Shown here: in pieces, positions 52,315 through 60,678 of the stretch
Numbering within the stretch: position 1 is the first letter of the stretch
Layout of the letters: each line of letters begins with the position of its first letter
DNA from: Rhizobium tropici CIAT 899
GTDB taxonomy: Bacteria > Pseudomonadota > Alphaproteobacteria > Rhizobiales > Rhizobiaceae
Assembly (NCBI RefSeq): GCF_000330885.1
Contig: NC_020059.1
Coordinates: forward strand, 547,001-611,000
Length of the DNA: 64,000 nt
Reading direction: 5' to 3'
Position numbers and translations under genes: made by a program
Notes under the pieces: generated by a model
Databases searched by the model: none
Seen by the model: only the letters and a program-made list of their open reading frames with translations
What the model was told of the DNA's origin: nothing

Positions 52315-53399
52315 TTGGCGCCTTTCGCGATCTCGGCCGGCGCGGCCTGTTCCTGTTCGATCCGGAAACCGCCCACAGCATGTCGATAGCGGCGTTGAAA
52401 TCGGGGCTGGTTCCGGCCTGCCGTATCAACGCCGATCCTCGCCTGCGCCAGACCGTGGCCGGGCTCGACTTTGCCAACCCCATCGGTATGGCCGCCGGCT
52501 ATGACAAGAATGCCGAGGTGCCGGAGGCATTGCTGAAGCTCGGTTTCGGCTTTACCGAGATCGGCACGGTGACGCCGAAGGCGCAGTCGGGCAACCCACG
52601 TCCGCGCATTTTCCGGCTGGTCGAAGACGAAGGCGTCATCAACCGCCTCGGCTTCAACAACGACGGTCACGAGGCGGCTTTCCAGCGCCTCAAGGCGATC
52701 CGCGGCAGCGGCATCATCGGTGTCAACATCGGCGCCAACAAGGATAGCGCCGACCGTGTCGCCGATTATGTCGCCGGTATCCGCCGCTTCTATTCCGTCG
52801 CGCGCTATTTCACGGCCAATATCTCCTCGCCGAACACGCCGGGCCTGCGCGATCTACAGGCGCGCGAAAGCCTGTCGGCCCTGCTGTCAGCCGTGCTTTC
52901 TGCCCGCGACGAAGAAGCGGCCAAGGCCGGCAAGCGCATTCCCGTCTTTCTCAAGATCGCTCCGGATCTGACCGAGGAGGGCATGGACGATATCGCCGCC
53001 GAAGCCTTGTCTCATGCGCTTGATGGCCTGATCGTCTCCAACACCACGCTGTCGCGCGATGGCTTGAAGGATCAGCGCCAGGCCAAGGAGGCTGGCGGAC
53101 TTTCGGGAAAACCGGTCTTCGAAAAGTCGACCGTGATACTCGCCAAGATGCGCCGCCGCGTGGGTGCCGCACTGCCGATCATCGGCGTCGGCGGCGTGTC
53201 GTCGGCAGAGACGGCGCTGGAGAAGATCAAGGCCGGAGCCGATCTCGTGCAGCTCTATTCCTGCATGGTCTACGAAGGCCCCGGCCTGCCGGCACAGATC
53301 GTTGCCGGCATGTCGAAGCTGCTCGATCGCGAGCGCGCCGGCTCGATCCGCGACCTGCGCGACGCCAAGCTGGATTACTGGGCGAACCGGAACGTCTGA
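52311..53399 (+). CDS. pyrD: Dihydroorotate dehydrogenase (quinone) PyrD
   Basis: Class 2 enzyme that oxidises dihydroorotate to orotate and passes electrons to ubiquinone at the inner membrane. 362 residues with the class 2 N-terminal amphipathic region (1-40, LGRRGLFLFDPETAHSM). FMN and substrate motifs: VNRLGFNND-like INRLGFNNDGHE near 110, ANISSPNTPGLRDLQ near 170-184 with the catalytic Ser, and IGVGGVSSAETALEKIKAGADLVQLYS region near 290-320 (part shown). Coupled to DUF952 upstream and overlapping the convergent MATE gene by 25 bases. Confidence 0.95.
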   Translation: MIGAFRDLGRRGLFLFDPETAHSMSIAALKSGLVPACRINADPRLRQTVAGLDFANPIGMAAGYDKNAEVPEALLKLGFGFTEIGTVTPKAQSGNPRPRIFRLVEDEGVINRLGFNNDGHEAAFQRLKAIRGSGIIGVNIGANKDSADRVADYVAGIRRFYSVARYFTANISSPNTPGLRDLQARESLSALLSAVLSARDEEAAKAGKRIPVFLKIAPDLTEEGMDDIAAEALSHALDGLIVSNTTLSRDGLKDQRQAKEAGGLSGKPVFEKSTVILAKMRRRVGAALPIIGVGGVSSAETALEKIKAGADLVQLYSCMVYEGPGLPAQIVAGMSKLLDRERAGSIRDLRDAKLDYWANRNV

Positions 53400-54724
53400 T
53401 CCGCCCGCTTCTTCAGGCCCATGGCCAGGAAGATGCCGCGAAACAGCAGGAAGGCATTCATGGCCATCCATAGGCCGTGATTGCCGAGCGTTGGCACGAG
53501 AATGGCGAGCGCTATGAGATAGCCGCCGAAGGAGAGCAGCATCTTGTTGCGCATCTCGCGTGACCATGTGGCACCGATGAAGACGCCGTCCATCAGGAAG
53601 GCGAGGGCGCCGGTAAGGCCCGTGATCGCTGCCCAAGGCAGATAGGTCTCCGCAGCGAGGCGCACCTCTTCGGAAGTTGTCAGCAAGCGGATCAGCGCCG
53701 GCCCGACCGCGAAGAAGAAGATGGCGGCGGCAAGCGCCAGCCCGAAGGACCAGAGTGCGGTCAGCTTTAATCCCCGCTCGAAGGCCGGCCGATAATTGGC
53801 GCCGATCGAGCGGCCGGTGATCTGCTCCGCGGCATTGGCGAGCCCATCGAGATAATAGCCGGATAACAAAAAGAAATTCATCAGTACGGCATTGGCGGCG
53901 AGCATGACCGCACCAAAACTGTTGCCGATGCGTGTCATCAGCGTGAAGGCGCCGATCAATACGAAGGTGCGGATCAGGATATCGCGGTTGAGCGCGAAGA
54001 GCTGCGTGAGCTTGGCGCGCGAGAACAATTCTGCACGCGCCGGCCGCTCCTCGCCGGCAAAGCCGCGCAGCACGATGAAAAGCCCGAGCAGCATGCCGCT
54101 CGCCTCGCCGATCAGGGTACCCCAGGCAACGCCGGCCACACCCCAGCCAAGATAGAGCCCGAGCAGGATGGCGAGCACGATGTTGACGCCGTTGATGACG
54201 GTCTGCAACAAGAGCCCGATGCGGCCTTGGCCGCGCCCGAGCACAAAGCCGAGTAGGGCGTAATTGGCGAGTGCTGCCGGGCCGGAGAGCATACGGATGG
54301 AGAAATAGGTGCGCGTCGCATCCGCGATGCCGCCTTCCGGCCCCATCAGCTTGATACCGATCCAGAGCAGCAGCGGCGAAATAATGACGATCAGGATACC
54401 GCAGCCGAGCGCCGATATCAGCGCCCGCCAGAACACAGCCTGCTGTTCGCGCAGATCATGGCGGCCATAGGCCTGAGCTGTCAGGCCCGTCGTCGAGGCA
54501 CGCAGGAAGTTGAAGCTGGCAAAAAGAAGGTCGAAGAGCACGGCGCCGATCGCAAGCCCCGCCAGCGCGTCCGGCTGGCCCATATGTCCGACGACGGCGG
54601 TATCGACAAGGCCGAGGAGTGGCGTGGTCATGAAGCCGAGCGTCATGGGAATCGCGATCGACAGCACCAGCCGATGCGTCACGTCGAAGGGCAGAACCCG
54701 CCGGCTCGCTTGCTGGACATCCAT
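53375..54724 (-). CDS. MATE family efflux transporter
   Basis: 449 residues, 12 predicted helices in two homologous halves. GLVDTAVVGHMGQPDALAGLAIG near 40-62 (core GHMGQPDALAG) is the characteristic first-half segment, with the matching region near 255-290. MATE proteins export cationic drugs or metabolites against Na+ or H+. The substrate is unknown. AGGAGG is 11 bases upstream of the ATG, rather far. Its 3' end overlaps pyrD (53375-53399). Confidence 0.88.
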   Translation of the reverse strand: MDVQQASRRVLPFDVTHRLVLSIAIPMTLGFMTTPLLGLVDTAVVGHMGQPDALAGLAIGAVLFDLLFASFNFLRASTTGLTAQAYGRHDLREQQAVFWRALISALGCGILIVIISPLLLWIGIKLMGPEGGIADATRTYFSIRMLSGPAALANYALLGFVLGRGQGRIGLLLQTVINGVNIVLAILLGLYLGWGVAGVAWGTLIGEASGMLLGLFIVLRGFAGEERPARAELFSRAKLTQLFALNRDILIRTFVLIGAFTLMTRIGNSFGAVMLAANAVLMNFFLLSGYYLDGLANAAEQITGRSIGANYRPAFERGLKLTALWSFGLALAAAIFFFAVGPALIRLLTTSEEVRLAAETYLPWAAITGLTGALAFLMDGVFIGATWSREMRNKMLLSFGGYLIALAILVPTLGNHGLWMAMNAFLLFRGIFLAMGLKKRADQTFRFAQ

Positions 54725-54740
54725 TTGACGTTACGCCTCC

Positions 54741-55244
54741 TCAGTTCGAGGAAAGCACCATGGACCAATAGGGCCTGTCGCCGGAAGAGGGGTTGTAAGC
54801 CAGAGCGACGCCAAGCCCATCATATTTGCCGAGCATGTTGTGCAAATGCTTCGGCGAATTGATCCAGGCCGTCACCGCTGCGCTCACGTCGCGCTGGCCC
54901 TCGGCAATGTTCTCCGCCGCCGGCAGCTTGACGCCGCTTGTCTTGACCCGCTTGCCGAAATCGTCGCCGAGGCCGATCAGATGCTCCATCTTGCCGGCAT
55001 CCGCCATCCGCCTGGCCTGATAGACTGCGGCGGCACTGGCGGCCGCGTCGACCTTCAGCGGCGGCAAGCCGTTCTTGGCGCGCAGTGCATTGACGAGCGG
55101 CAGGGCGGAGGCGGTCTGGTCGCTGGCGGGGATATTGGAAACGCGGGCGGGCGGTGTGGCGCAGCTCGCAACGGATGCGCTAAGCGCAAGAGCGGCGAGG
55201 CGCAACGCATCGCGGCGCGTTAAGGTCAGGGTCTGGAAGGTCAT
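54741..55244 (-). CDS. CAP-domain (SCP/PR1, YkwD-like) lipoprotein or exported protein
   Basis: 167 residues. The N-terminus has a twin-arginine-like TRRDALRLAALALSASVASC; Cys28 is a likely lipobox (VASC). The CAP domain covers 45-167: LVNALRAKNGLPPLKVD, AAVYQARRMADAGKMEH, AENIAEGQRDVSAAVTAWINSPKHLHNML (His/Glu of the CAP cavity near 93, 116, 134) and YWSMVLSS at the end. Its start (55244) lies one base after the TGA of the upstream gene, so the two form an operon. Function in the envelope is unknown. Confidence 0.82.
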   Translation of the reverse strand: MTFQTLTLTRRDALRLAALALSASVASCATPPARVSNIPASDQTASALPLVNALRAKNGLPPLKVDAAASAAAVYQARRMADAGKMEHLIGLGDDFGKRVKTSGVKLPAAENIAEGQRDVSAAVTAWINSPKHLHNMLGKYDGLGVALAYNPSSGDRPYWSMVLSSN

Positions 55245-55245
55245 G

Positions 55246-55512
55246 TCAGCTGCGGTAATTGAACAAACGAAGTATGATGAAGATCGGAATGACGATGGAT
55301 GCGCCGAGCAGCACATAATCGCCGAACTCGCCGAGCGCGGCAAAGCCGCTGTGCCAGAGATCGAGCAGGAAGCGGCGGACGCCATAGAGGAAATCGAGGG
55401 GCCGCCAGCCGAAGAACTTCATCACGAAGCCGACGACGAGCGACACGATGATGAGCTTCACCAGCGTTCTGCCTGGCGAGTCGCCAAGGAATCTGTTCAC
55501 CTGATCGGACAT
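55246..55512 (-). CDS. Small membrane protein (DUF6460-like)
   Basis: 88 residues with two predicted helices (LVKLIIVSLVVGFVMKFFGW near 18-37 and YVLLGASIVIPIFIILRLF near 66-84). An amphipathic segment lies between them. I believe it belongs to DUF6460, though this was not verified. GGAG is 8 bases upstream of ATG 55512, which decides the start; a longer in-frame reading runs into intergenic DNA. Cotranscribed with the CAP-domain gene. Confidence 0.7.
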   Translation of the reverse strand: MSDQVNRFLGDSPGRTLVKLIIVSLVVGFVMKFFGWRPLDFLYGVRRFLLDLWHSGFAALGEFGDYVLLGASIVIPIFIILRLFNYRS

Positions 55513-55679
55513 GCTGACGTCTCCATGATGGCAGTCGGTCGGTGTTGAGATAGGGCCGGCGCTTGCGACTCGCAAGCACTTTTGCCCCAGCTTACACCGT
55601 AAACCAGCGTCTGCCTGAAATAGGACTTGAGTTTTTTTATGGCCGCATTCAAAGGCAAGCGTCAAACAGGATGAAACCC

Positions 55680-56627
55680 ATGCTGCCGAGCCAGCTTTCC
55701 TCCGGCGATGTCATTGCCGACCGCCGCGCCGACTATGCGAAGATGCTTGCCGAGAGCGGCGAACCCGCGAGTGCTGCCGAGTTGATGGAGCAGGCGCTGG
55801 AGCTGGTGCCGCGCTGGGCGGCGGGCTGGTTCTCGCTCGCAACCTATCGCGAAAAGGCCGGCGATGCATCAGGCGCGATCGCAGCGTTGAACGAGGTGTT
55901 GGCGCTCGATGCCGGCGATGTCTTCGGCGCCCGCCTGAAGCTTGCGGTGCTTGGCGGTGCCGACGTGCCGGACCGACCGCCGAGCCTCTATGTCGAGCGA
56001 TTGTTCGACGACTATGCCGACCGCTTCGAAACCTCGCTTGTCGAGAAGCTCGGCTATAGCGTGCCCGGCAAGCTGGCGGCGCTGATCGCTGAAACGACCG
56101 ACATCCCCAAACATTTCCGCCTTGCCGTCGATCTCGGCTGCGGCACGGGCCTGCTCGGGCCGGAAATCCGCGCCCGTGTCGATCGGCTGGAAGGCTACGA
56201 CTTGTCGAAGGGCATGCTTGCCAAGGCGGCCGAGAAGAATGTCTATGATCATCTCGGCCAGGCCGATCTCTCGCTGGAGCCGGATCTGTCAGGCGTTTTC
56301 GATGGCGAGCTTGCCGCCAGCCGGGCGGATCTGGTCACTGCGGCCGACGTACTGATGTATCTCGGCGATCTGCAAGGTGTGATGGCGATCGTCCGCAAGC
56401 TTTCGGTCGGTGGAGCGATCTTCGCCTTTTCCGTCGAGGATGCGCAGCAACCGGATGGTTATGTGCTGCGTGATTCCCTCCGATTTGCGCACTCCGAAGT
56501 CTATGTTCGGGAAATATTGGCCGGTCACGGCTTTACGGTGCTGGATCTCACCCGCAGCATCATTCGCATGGATGGCGGAAAACCGGTTCACGGCATTCTG
56601 TTCATTACCCGGAAATCGGTTGGATGA
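55680..56627 (+). CDS. TPR-containing class I SAM-dependent methyltransferase
   Basis: 315 residues from ATG 55680 (MLPSQLSSGDVIADRRADY), preceded by ACAGG; an ATG 9 bases earlier sits too close to it. Residues 15-85 form about two TPR helical hairpins (YAKMLAESGEPASAAELMEQ, then GDASGAIAALNEVLALD). The Rossmann methyltransferase follows with motif I AVDLGCGTGLLGPEIR near 146-161, motif II EGYDLSKGMLAKA near 170-182, and VTAADVLMYLGDL near 220-232. The target is unknown; the architecture suggests a protein or small-molecule substrate bound by the TPR. Monocistronic. Confidence 0.85.
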   Translation: MLPSQLSSGDVIADRRADYAKMLAESGEPASAAELMEQALELVPRWAAGWFSLATYREKAGDASGAIAALNEVLALDAGDVFGARLKLAVLGGADVPDRPPSLYVERLFDDYADRFETSLVEKLGYSVPGKLAALIAETTDIPKHFRLAVDLGCGTGLLGPEIRARVDRLEGYDLSKGMLAKAAEKNVYDHLGQADLSLEPDLSGVFDGELAASRADLVTAADVLMYLGDLQGVMAIVRKLSVGGAIFAFSVEDAQQPDGYVLRDSLRFAHSEVYVREILAGHGFTVLDLTRSIIRMDGGKPVHGILFITRKSVG

Positions 56628-56731
56628 TTTCGAATCTTGCGAATTTAAAATAGGTCAGTATTGCTTACGTATTTTCACTTGATTGTCGCCTGAGCTTCCA
56701 GCAAAAAGCCTGGAAACCCAGGGGAAAGCAC

Positions 56732-57367
56732 ATGGCAAACGCAAAGAGCGCATTTGGTGTCTGGAAGACGTCCGCGACCCGGCATTCGTGGATCGAGGAT
56801 GTTCAGGGTATCGTCTCCGGAAGCCTGATTTCGTCGCTGGGGCTGTTCTGCCTTTCAAGCGCCGGCCTTTTGACCGGCAGCACCGCTGGCATCGCTTTCC
56901 TGCTGCATTACGCAATTGGCGTGAATTTCGGCCTGGCCTTCTTTGTGGTCAATCTGCCGTTCTTCTATCTATCGCTGAAACAGCTCGGCCCGGCCTTCAC
57001 CATCAAGACCTTCATCGCCATCGCGCTGACCTCGCTGCTGACCAACCTTCAGCCGGTGCTGTTCAATGTCGCGCATATCAATGCGCTTTGGTCGGCGATC
57101 CTCGGCGGCATTCTGCTCGGCTTCGGGCTGCTCGCGCTCTATCGCCATCGGGCAAGCCTCGGCGGCGTCGGTATTCTGGGGATTTATCTGCAGGAGCGTT
57201 TCGGCATCAGGGCAGGGTTGGTGCAGCTTGCAATCGACCTATGCGTGCTCGCGGTCGCTTTTGCCGTGACCACGCCGCCGGTGGTCATCTGCTCCGTCAT
57301 CGGCGCAATTGTCCTCAACCTTTTCGTTGCGATCAATCATCGCTCCGACCGCTATATAGCGCTGTAA
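56732..57367 (+). CDS. YitT family membrane protein
   Basis: 211 residues, five to six predicted helices (PF02588, YitT). GLLTGSTAGIAFLLHYAIGVNFGLAFFVVNLPFF near 44-78 (core LTGSTAGIAFLLHY) is the family signature. The DUF2179 cytosolic tail seen in Gram-positive YitT proteins is absent, as usual in proteobacteria. Transport or regulatory role is unknown. AGGGGAAAGCAC precedes the ATG. Confidence 0.85.
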   Translation: MANAKSAFGVWKTSATRHSWIEDVQGIVSGSLISSLGLFCLSSAGLLTGSTAGIAFLLHYAIGVNFGLAFFVVNLPFFYLSLKQLGPAFTIKTFIAIALTSLLTNLQPVLFNVAHINALWSAILGGILLGFGLLALYRHRASLGGVGILGIYLQERFGIRAGLVQLAIDLCVLAVAFAVTTPPVVICSVIGAIVLNLFVAINHRSDRYIAL

Positions 57368-57376
57368 AGCTTATAT

Positions 57377-57568
57377 CTATTGCTTGCGGGTCTCGTCGGA
57401 TTCGACGATCGCGGCTTCGTGATACCAGCTGTCGAATGCGGCCGTCGCAATGGACGGGCCGATATCCGGGGTGAGGTTCACCTTCGGACGCTGGCTGAGC
57501 GCCGTGGGGCGAGCCGTGACGGGAAACTGATAGATCTTTGCGGTTTCGTGACGAGTACCGATTGCCAT
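57377..57568 (-). CDS. DUF2735 small protein
   Basis: 63 residues: MAIGTRHETAKIYQFPVTAR at the start, a Pro-rich middle and FDSWYHEAAI near the end, all typical of DUF2735. This small family is characteristically found beside glnII in rhizobia, as here, where it is divergent from glnII. Its function is not known; a link with nitrogen control is suggested by position only. GGAGAGACA lies before the start. Confidence 0.8.
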   Translation of the reverse strand: MAIGTRHETAKIYQFPVTARPTALSQRPKVNLTPDIGPSIATAAFDSWYHEAAIVESDETRKQ

Positions 57569-57901
57569 TCGTTGTCTCTCCCTTTTTGGTGTTCAAGCGG
57601 GCGCGCTTCAAGAGACAGCTCATATATAGCAAAGCCCAAGGCAAATATCACCATTCCGCTTAAAAAAAATGCTAAATGATGAAATTATAGGCAATTCGAT
57701 GATTGTGCGGCGGATGCCGCTTCTTTGATCTGCCGATTTTCCAATCCATTTTAGGGCCGGTGGTGCCTGCGACACTTTGGCAGCTCGATTGGAGCCATGG
57801 CGGCGATTTGAAAAGAATCTGATGCTTGGCACCGGGAAATCCGGCCCGAACGCAGCTGAATCATAAAAATCTTGCCTGACGGGTCAGATGTCGATGCGAT
57901 C

Positions 57902-57917
57902 TGGCACGGCACATGCA
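57902..57917 (+). promoter_or_regulatory. Sigma-54 promoter of glnII
   Basis: TGGCACGGCACATGCA has GG (57903-57904) and GC (57915-57916) exactly 12 bases apart, matching TGGCACG-N4-TTGCA with one mismatch. It fits NtrC-dependent control of glnII. I could not identify convincing NtrC sites upstream in the 444-base gap 57569-58012, which otherwise holds nothing I can name. Confidence 0.82.
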
Positions 57918-58012
57918 TCTCTCTTGCCAGCCGATCGTAGAGAGGATTTCCCGGCGGGCGCGCCGGGCCAAGTTTTTCCTACTTCGCCTGATTAACTGTT
58001 ATGAGGTGCGTA

Positions 58013-59053
58013 ATGACGAAGTTTAAGCTCGAGTACATCTGGCTCGACGGGTACACCCCGGTACCGAACCTGCGCGGTAAAACGCAGATCAAGGAATTCG
58101 ACGCATTTCCGACGCTCGAGCAGCTTCCGCTTTGGGGCTTCGATGGTTCGTCGACGATGCAGGCCGAAGGCCGCAGCTCCGATTGCGTGCTGAAGCCCGT
58201 CGCCATCTATCCGGACCCGGCCCGTACCAACGGCGCTCTCGTCATGTGCGAAGTCATGATGCCCGACGGCGTCACCCCGCACGAATCCAACAGCCGCGCT
58301 ACCATCCTCGACGATGAAGACGCATGGTTCGGCTTCGAGCAGGAATACTTCTTCTACCAGGACGGCCGCCCGCTCGGCTTCCCGGAATCCGGCTATCCGG
58401 CCCCGCAGGGCCCATACTACACCGGCGTCGGCTACAAGAACGTCGGCGATGTCGCCCGCGAGATCGTTGAAGAGCATCTCGACCTTTGCCTCGAAGCAGG
58501 CATCAACCACGAAGGCATCAACGCCGAAGTGGCCAAGGGCCAGTGGGAATTCCAGATTTTCGGCAAGGGCTCCAAGAAGGCTGCCGACCAGATCTGGATG
58601 GCACGCTACCTGCTGCTGCGCCTGTGCGAAAAGTACGGCATCGACATCGAGTTCCACTGCAAGCCGCTCGGCGACACCGACTGGAACGGCTCGGGCATGC
58701 ACTGCAACTTCTCGACCAAGTTCATGCGCGAAGTCGGCGGCAAGGCCTATTTCGAAGCGCTCATGGCTCAGTTCGACAAGAACCTGGATGCCCATATCGC
58801 TGTCTACGGCCCGGACAACCATCTGCGCCTGACCGGCAAGCACGAGACGGCTCCGTGGAACAAGTTCTCCTACGGCGTTGCCGATCGTGGCGCTTCGATC
58901 CGCGTTCCGCACTCGTTCATCAAGAACGACTACAAGGGCTACCTCGAAGATCGTCGTCCGAACTCGCAAGGCGACCCCTACCAGATCGCTTCGCAGGTTC
59001 TTAAGACCATCTCGGAAGTTCCGACAGCTGATTTCGGCTCGGTTGCTGCCTGA
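58013..59053 (+). CDS. glnII: Glutamine synthetase type II GlnII
   Basis: Eukaryote-type GSII, 346 residues, octa/decameric ATP-dependent enzyme that forms glutamine from glutamate and ammonia. MTKFKLEYIWLDGYTPVPN opens it; the beta-grasp WGFDGSSTMQAEGRSSD is near 43-59, the ATP/catalytic FGFEQEYFFYQDGRPLGFP near 104-122, NGSGMHCNFSTKF near 226-238 and RGASIRVP near 292. GSII is not adenylylated and is typical of rhizobia. Driven by the sigma-54 promoter about 95 bases upstream; terminator 44 bases past the stop. Confidence 0.97.
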   Translation: MTKFKLEYIWLDGYTPVPNLRGKTQIKEFDAFPTLEQLPLWGFDGSSTMQAEGRSSDCVLKPVAIYPDPARTNGALVMCEVMMPDGVTPHESNSRATILDDEDAWFGFEQEYFFYQDGRPLGFPESGYPAPQGPYYTGVGYKNVGDVAREIVEEHLDLCLEAGINHEGINAEVAKGQWEFQIFGKGSKKAADQIWMARYLLLRLCEKYGIDIEFHCKPLGDTDWNGSGMHCNFSTKFMREVGGKAYFEALMAQFDKNLDAHIAVYGPDNHLRLTGKHETAPWNKFSYGVADRGASIRVPHSFIKNDYKGYLEDRRPNSQGDPYQIASQVLKTISEVPTADFGSVAA

Positions 59054-59096
59054 TAGCTTTCGTGCTTGCCTGCCAAGCATAGGAAGCCAATAAATG

Positions 59097-59122
59097 ACGC
59101 GGGGCCTTCGCCCCGCGTTTTT
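59097..59122 (+). terminator. Rho-independent terminator of glnII
   Basis: ACGCGGGG (59097-59104) pairs with CCCCGCGT (59111-59118) over CCTTCG, followed by TTTTTCG. Confidence 0.92.
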
Positions 59123-59197
59123 CGTTTTGGAATTTTATCAGGCGCGGCTGTCGCTCAGGCCCTCTTAGGCCCCCGCGACTAACCCTCACGGCCCGTC

Positions 59198-59220
59198 ATC
59201 CTCGGGCTTGACCCGAGGAT
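59198..59220. repeat. CCTCGGG palindrome, copy 1
   Basis: ATCCTCGGG, loop CTTGA, CCCGAGGAT. Same core as the copies at 59311 and 60533. It is a rhizobial dispersed palindrome between convergent glnII and AhpD-like genes (349-base gap 59054-59402). Confidence 0.75.
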
Positions 59221-59310
59221 CCACGCCCAAGCTACCGACCATGTGAGAGGGTTTTTGGTGTGTATCGCATCAAGGATGCGCTCTCGCCGGCGGCGTTTTT
59301 GCCGAGCCGA

Positions 59311-59369
59311 CCTCCCTTGAACGCCGTCATCCTCGGGTCAAGCCCGAGGATGACGGCGTTCAAGGGAGG
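59311..59369. repeat. 27-bp perfect inverted repeat, CCTCGGG palindrome copy 2
   Basis: The left arm (59311-59337, starting CCTCCCTTGAACGCCGTCAT) is mirrored without mismatch by 59343-59369 around TCAAG. It extends the common ATCCTCGGG/CCCGAGGAT core by 18 bases on each side. Confidence 0.85.
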
Positions 59370-59402
59370 GCTCTGGCCATAACACGCTCAGAGAAAGCAG
59401 GC

Positions 59403-59864
59403 TCAAGCAGCCTTGCTTGCCGCATCCACCGGATGCTGCGAGCGGAAGCCGACGGCGAGGCGGTTCCAAATGTTGATCGTGCCGATCGCGACCGTGATCT
59501 TCACAATCTCTTCTTCGCTGAAATGCTGCTTCAACGGCTCGAAATCGGCATCTGGAATGCCGGTCTGCGCGATCTTCGTCACGGAATCGACCCAGCGGAG
59601 CAGGGCACGCTCGCGATCGTCATAGACGGGCGATTCCCACCAGACGCACATCAGGTTGATCCACTGTTCGCTGAGGCCATCATGGCGGGCTTCCTTCACA
59701 TGCATGTCGACGCAATAGGCGCAGCCATTGATCTGCGAGGCGCGGAGCTTGATCAGGTGGATGAAGCGCCGTTCGAGGCCGCTGCTCTGGACGAAGTTTT
59801 CCAGCGCGACGACAGCCTTGTAGGAATCGGGGGAGGCTTTGGCAAAGTTGAAACGCGGATGCAT
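59403..59864 (-). CDS. Carboxymuconolactone decarboxylase / AhpD-like protein
   Basis: 153 residues with the AhpD core: INGCAYCVDMHVKEARHDGL near 45-64 contains the CxxC-x3-H active-site pattern (CAYCVDMH). The later EEIVKITVAIGTINIWNRLAVGFRSQHP is the conserved C-terminal helix pair (core IGTINIWNRLAVGF). Such proteins act in peroxide defence or as peroxidase partners. An Rrf2 regulator follows 30 bases upstream on the same strand, so the two are likely cotranscribed. Confidence 0.88.
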   Translation of the reverse strand: MHPRFNFAKASPDSYKAVVALENFVQSSGLERRFIHLIKLRASQINGCAYCVDMHVKEARHDGLSEQWINLMCVWWESPVYDDRERALLRWVDSVTKIAQTGIPDADFEPLKQHFSEEEIVKITVAIGTINIWNRLAVGFRSQHPVDAASKAA

Positions 59865-59894
59865 GGGTCTTCTCCTTGGGTTTTAAATTGAGGT

Positions 59895-60404
59895 TCAGTT
59901 TCTGGTCTTGCGTTCATGCAGCTCGAGAAAGGCGCAGCCTCTCGCGGCGATCCCGCCATCCGTGTCGGTCTGCCGGAGATCGGTCAGCACGTCGGCGATG
60001 CTTGTTTTGGCCAGCTCCGCCCGGTAGACGCGCTCGGCCGCCAGCATGGCGGCATTGATGCCGCAAGGCTTGGCGAAGTAGCGCCCTTCGAGCGGGTTCG
60101 GGCCGCGCTGGCGGATTTCAGCGCAGCGGAAGGCGGGTGCAGGGCCCTCGGCGGCCAGCACGATATCGAGCAGGGTGATCTCCTCCGGCTTGCGCGCCAG
60201 CCGGTATCCGCCCTTCGGTCCCGGCACGGTATCGAGAATGCCGGCACCCGAAAGCGCCTGCAGATGCTTCAGAAGATAGCTGACGGAGACACCGTGAAAT
60301 TCGGCAAGGGCAGCTGCTGACAGCACGCCGCCATCGGAAAGGCCAGCCAGCATGCCAACGCAATGAATGGATTGTTCGACGCCGTCTCCCAGCTTCATCT
60401 TCAT
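59895..60404 (-). CDS. Rrf2 family transcriptional regulator
   Basis: 169 residues. The winged helix is in 10-85 (LAEFHGVSVSYLLKHLQALSGAGIL near 33-57, core SVSYLLKHLQAL; then GPKGGYRLARKPEEITLLDI). Two cysteines (FRCAEIR near 93 and AKPCGIN near 113) could ligate a cluster or act as redox switch; IscR has three, so this may be a thiol-sensing Rrf2. Directly upstream of the AhpD-like gene in the same operon; a near-perfect palindrome overlaps its promoter. Start at 60404 is uncertain: an internal ATG two codons later is also possible. Confidence 0.85.
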   Translation of the reverse strand: MKMKLGDGVEQSIHCVGMLAGLSDGGVLSAAALAEFHGVSVSYLLKHLQALSGAGILDTVPGPKGGYRLARKPEEITLLDIVLAAEGPAPAFRCAEIRQRGPNPLEGRYFAKPCGINAAMLAAERVYRAELAKTSIADVLTDLRQTDTDGGIAARGCAFLELHERKTRN

Positions 60405-60411
60405 GCCTTTC

Positions 60412-60440
60412 TAATCATGGATAATTTTTATCTATGATTA
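60412..60440. promoter_or_regulatory. Palindromic operator upstream of the Rrf2 gene
   Basis: TAATCATGGATAA (60412-60424) mirrors TTATCTATGATTA (60428-60440), 12 of 13 bases paired, spacer TTT. It sits 8-36 bases upstream of the Rrf2 start, consistent with autoregulation of the Rrf2-AhpD unit. Confidence 0.7.
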
Positions 60441-60532
60441 TGATGGGAGTCAAGCAGGGAATGCGGATAGCGTTGCTGTTTCGCGGATGAGTACGAAAAT
60501 GCTCGCTTAAGAATGCTGACAGCAAGTAGGCT

Positions 60533-60565
60533 CCGTCATCCTCGGGCTTGACCCGAGGATGACGG
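60533..60565. repeat. CCTCGGG palindrome, copy 3
   Basis: CCGTCATCCTCGGG, loop CTTGA, CCCGAGGATGACGG: perfect 14-base arms. Third copy of the element at 59198 and 59311. Confidence 0.8.
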
Positions 60566-60678
60566 TGCGTGTGGAAGCCAATGGGCCTAAGCGGCCTTGG
60601 TGAAGGAACGTGCGGCCCATCCTTACTCTTCTCCAGCTCCCCGCTTCCTATCCTCCACATTTCAACTACATTCAGCCC

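Noticed and set aside
54722..54735. TTGACGTTACG at the start of the MATE gene as a third copy of the fadD operator
   Set aside because: Only one half matches; the second half (CCTCC) does not mirror it.
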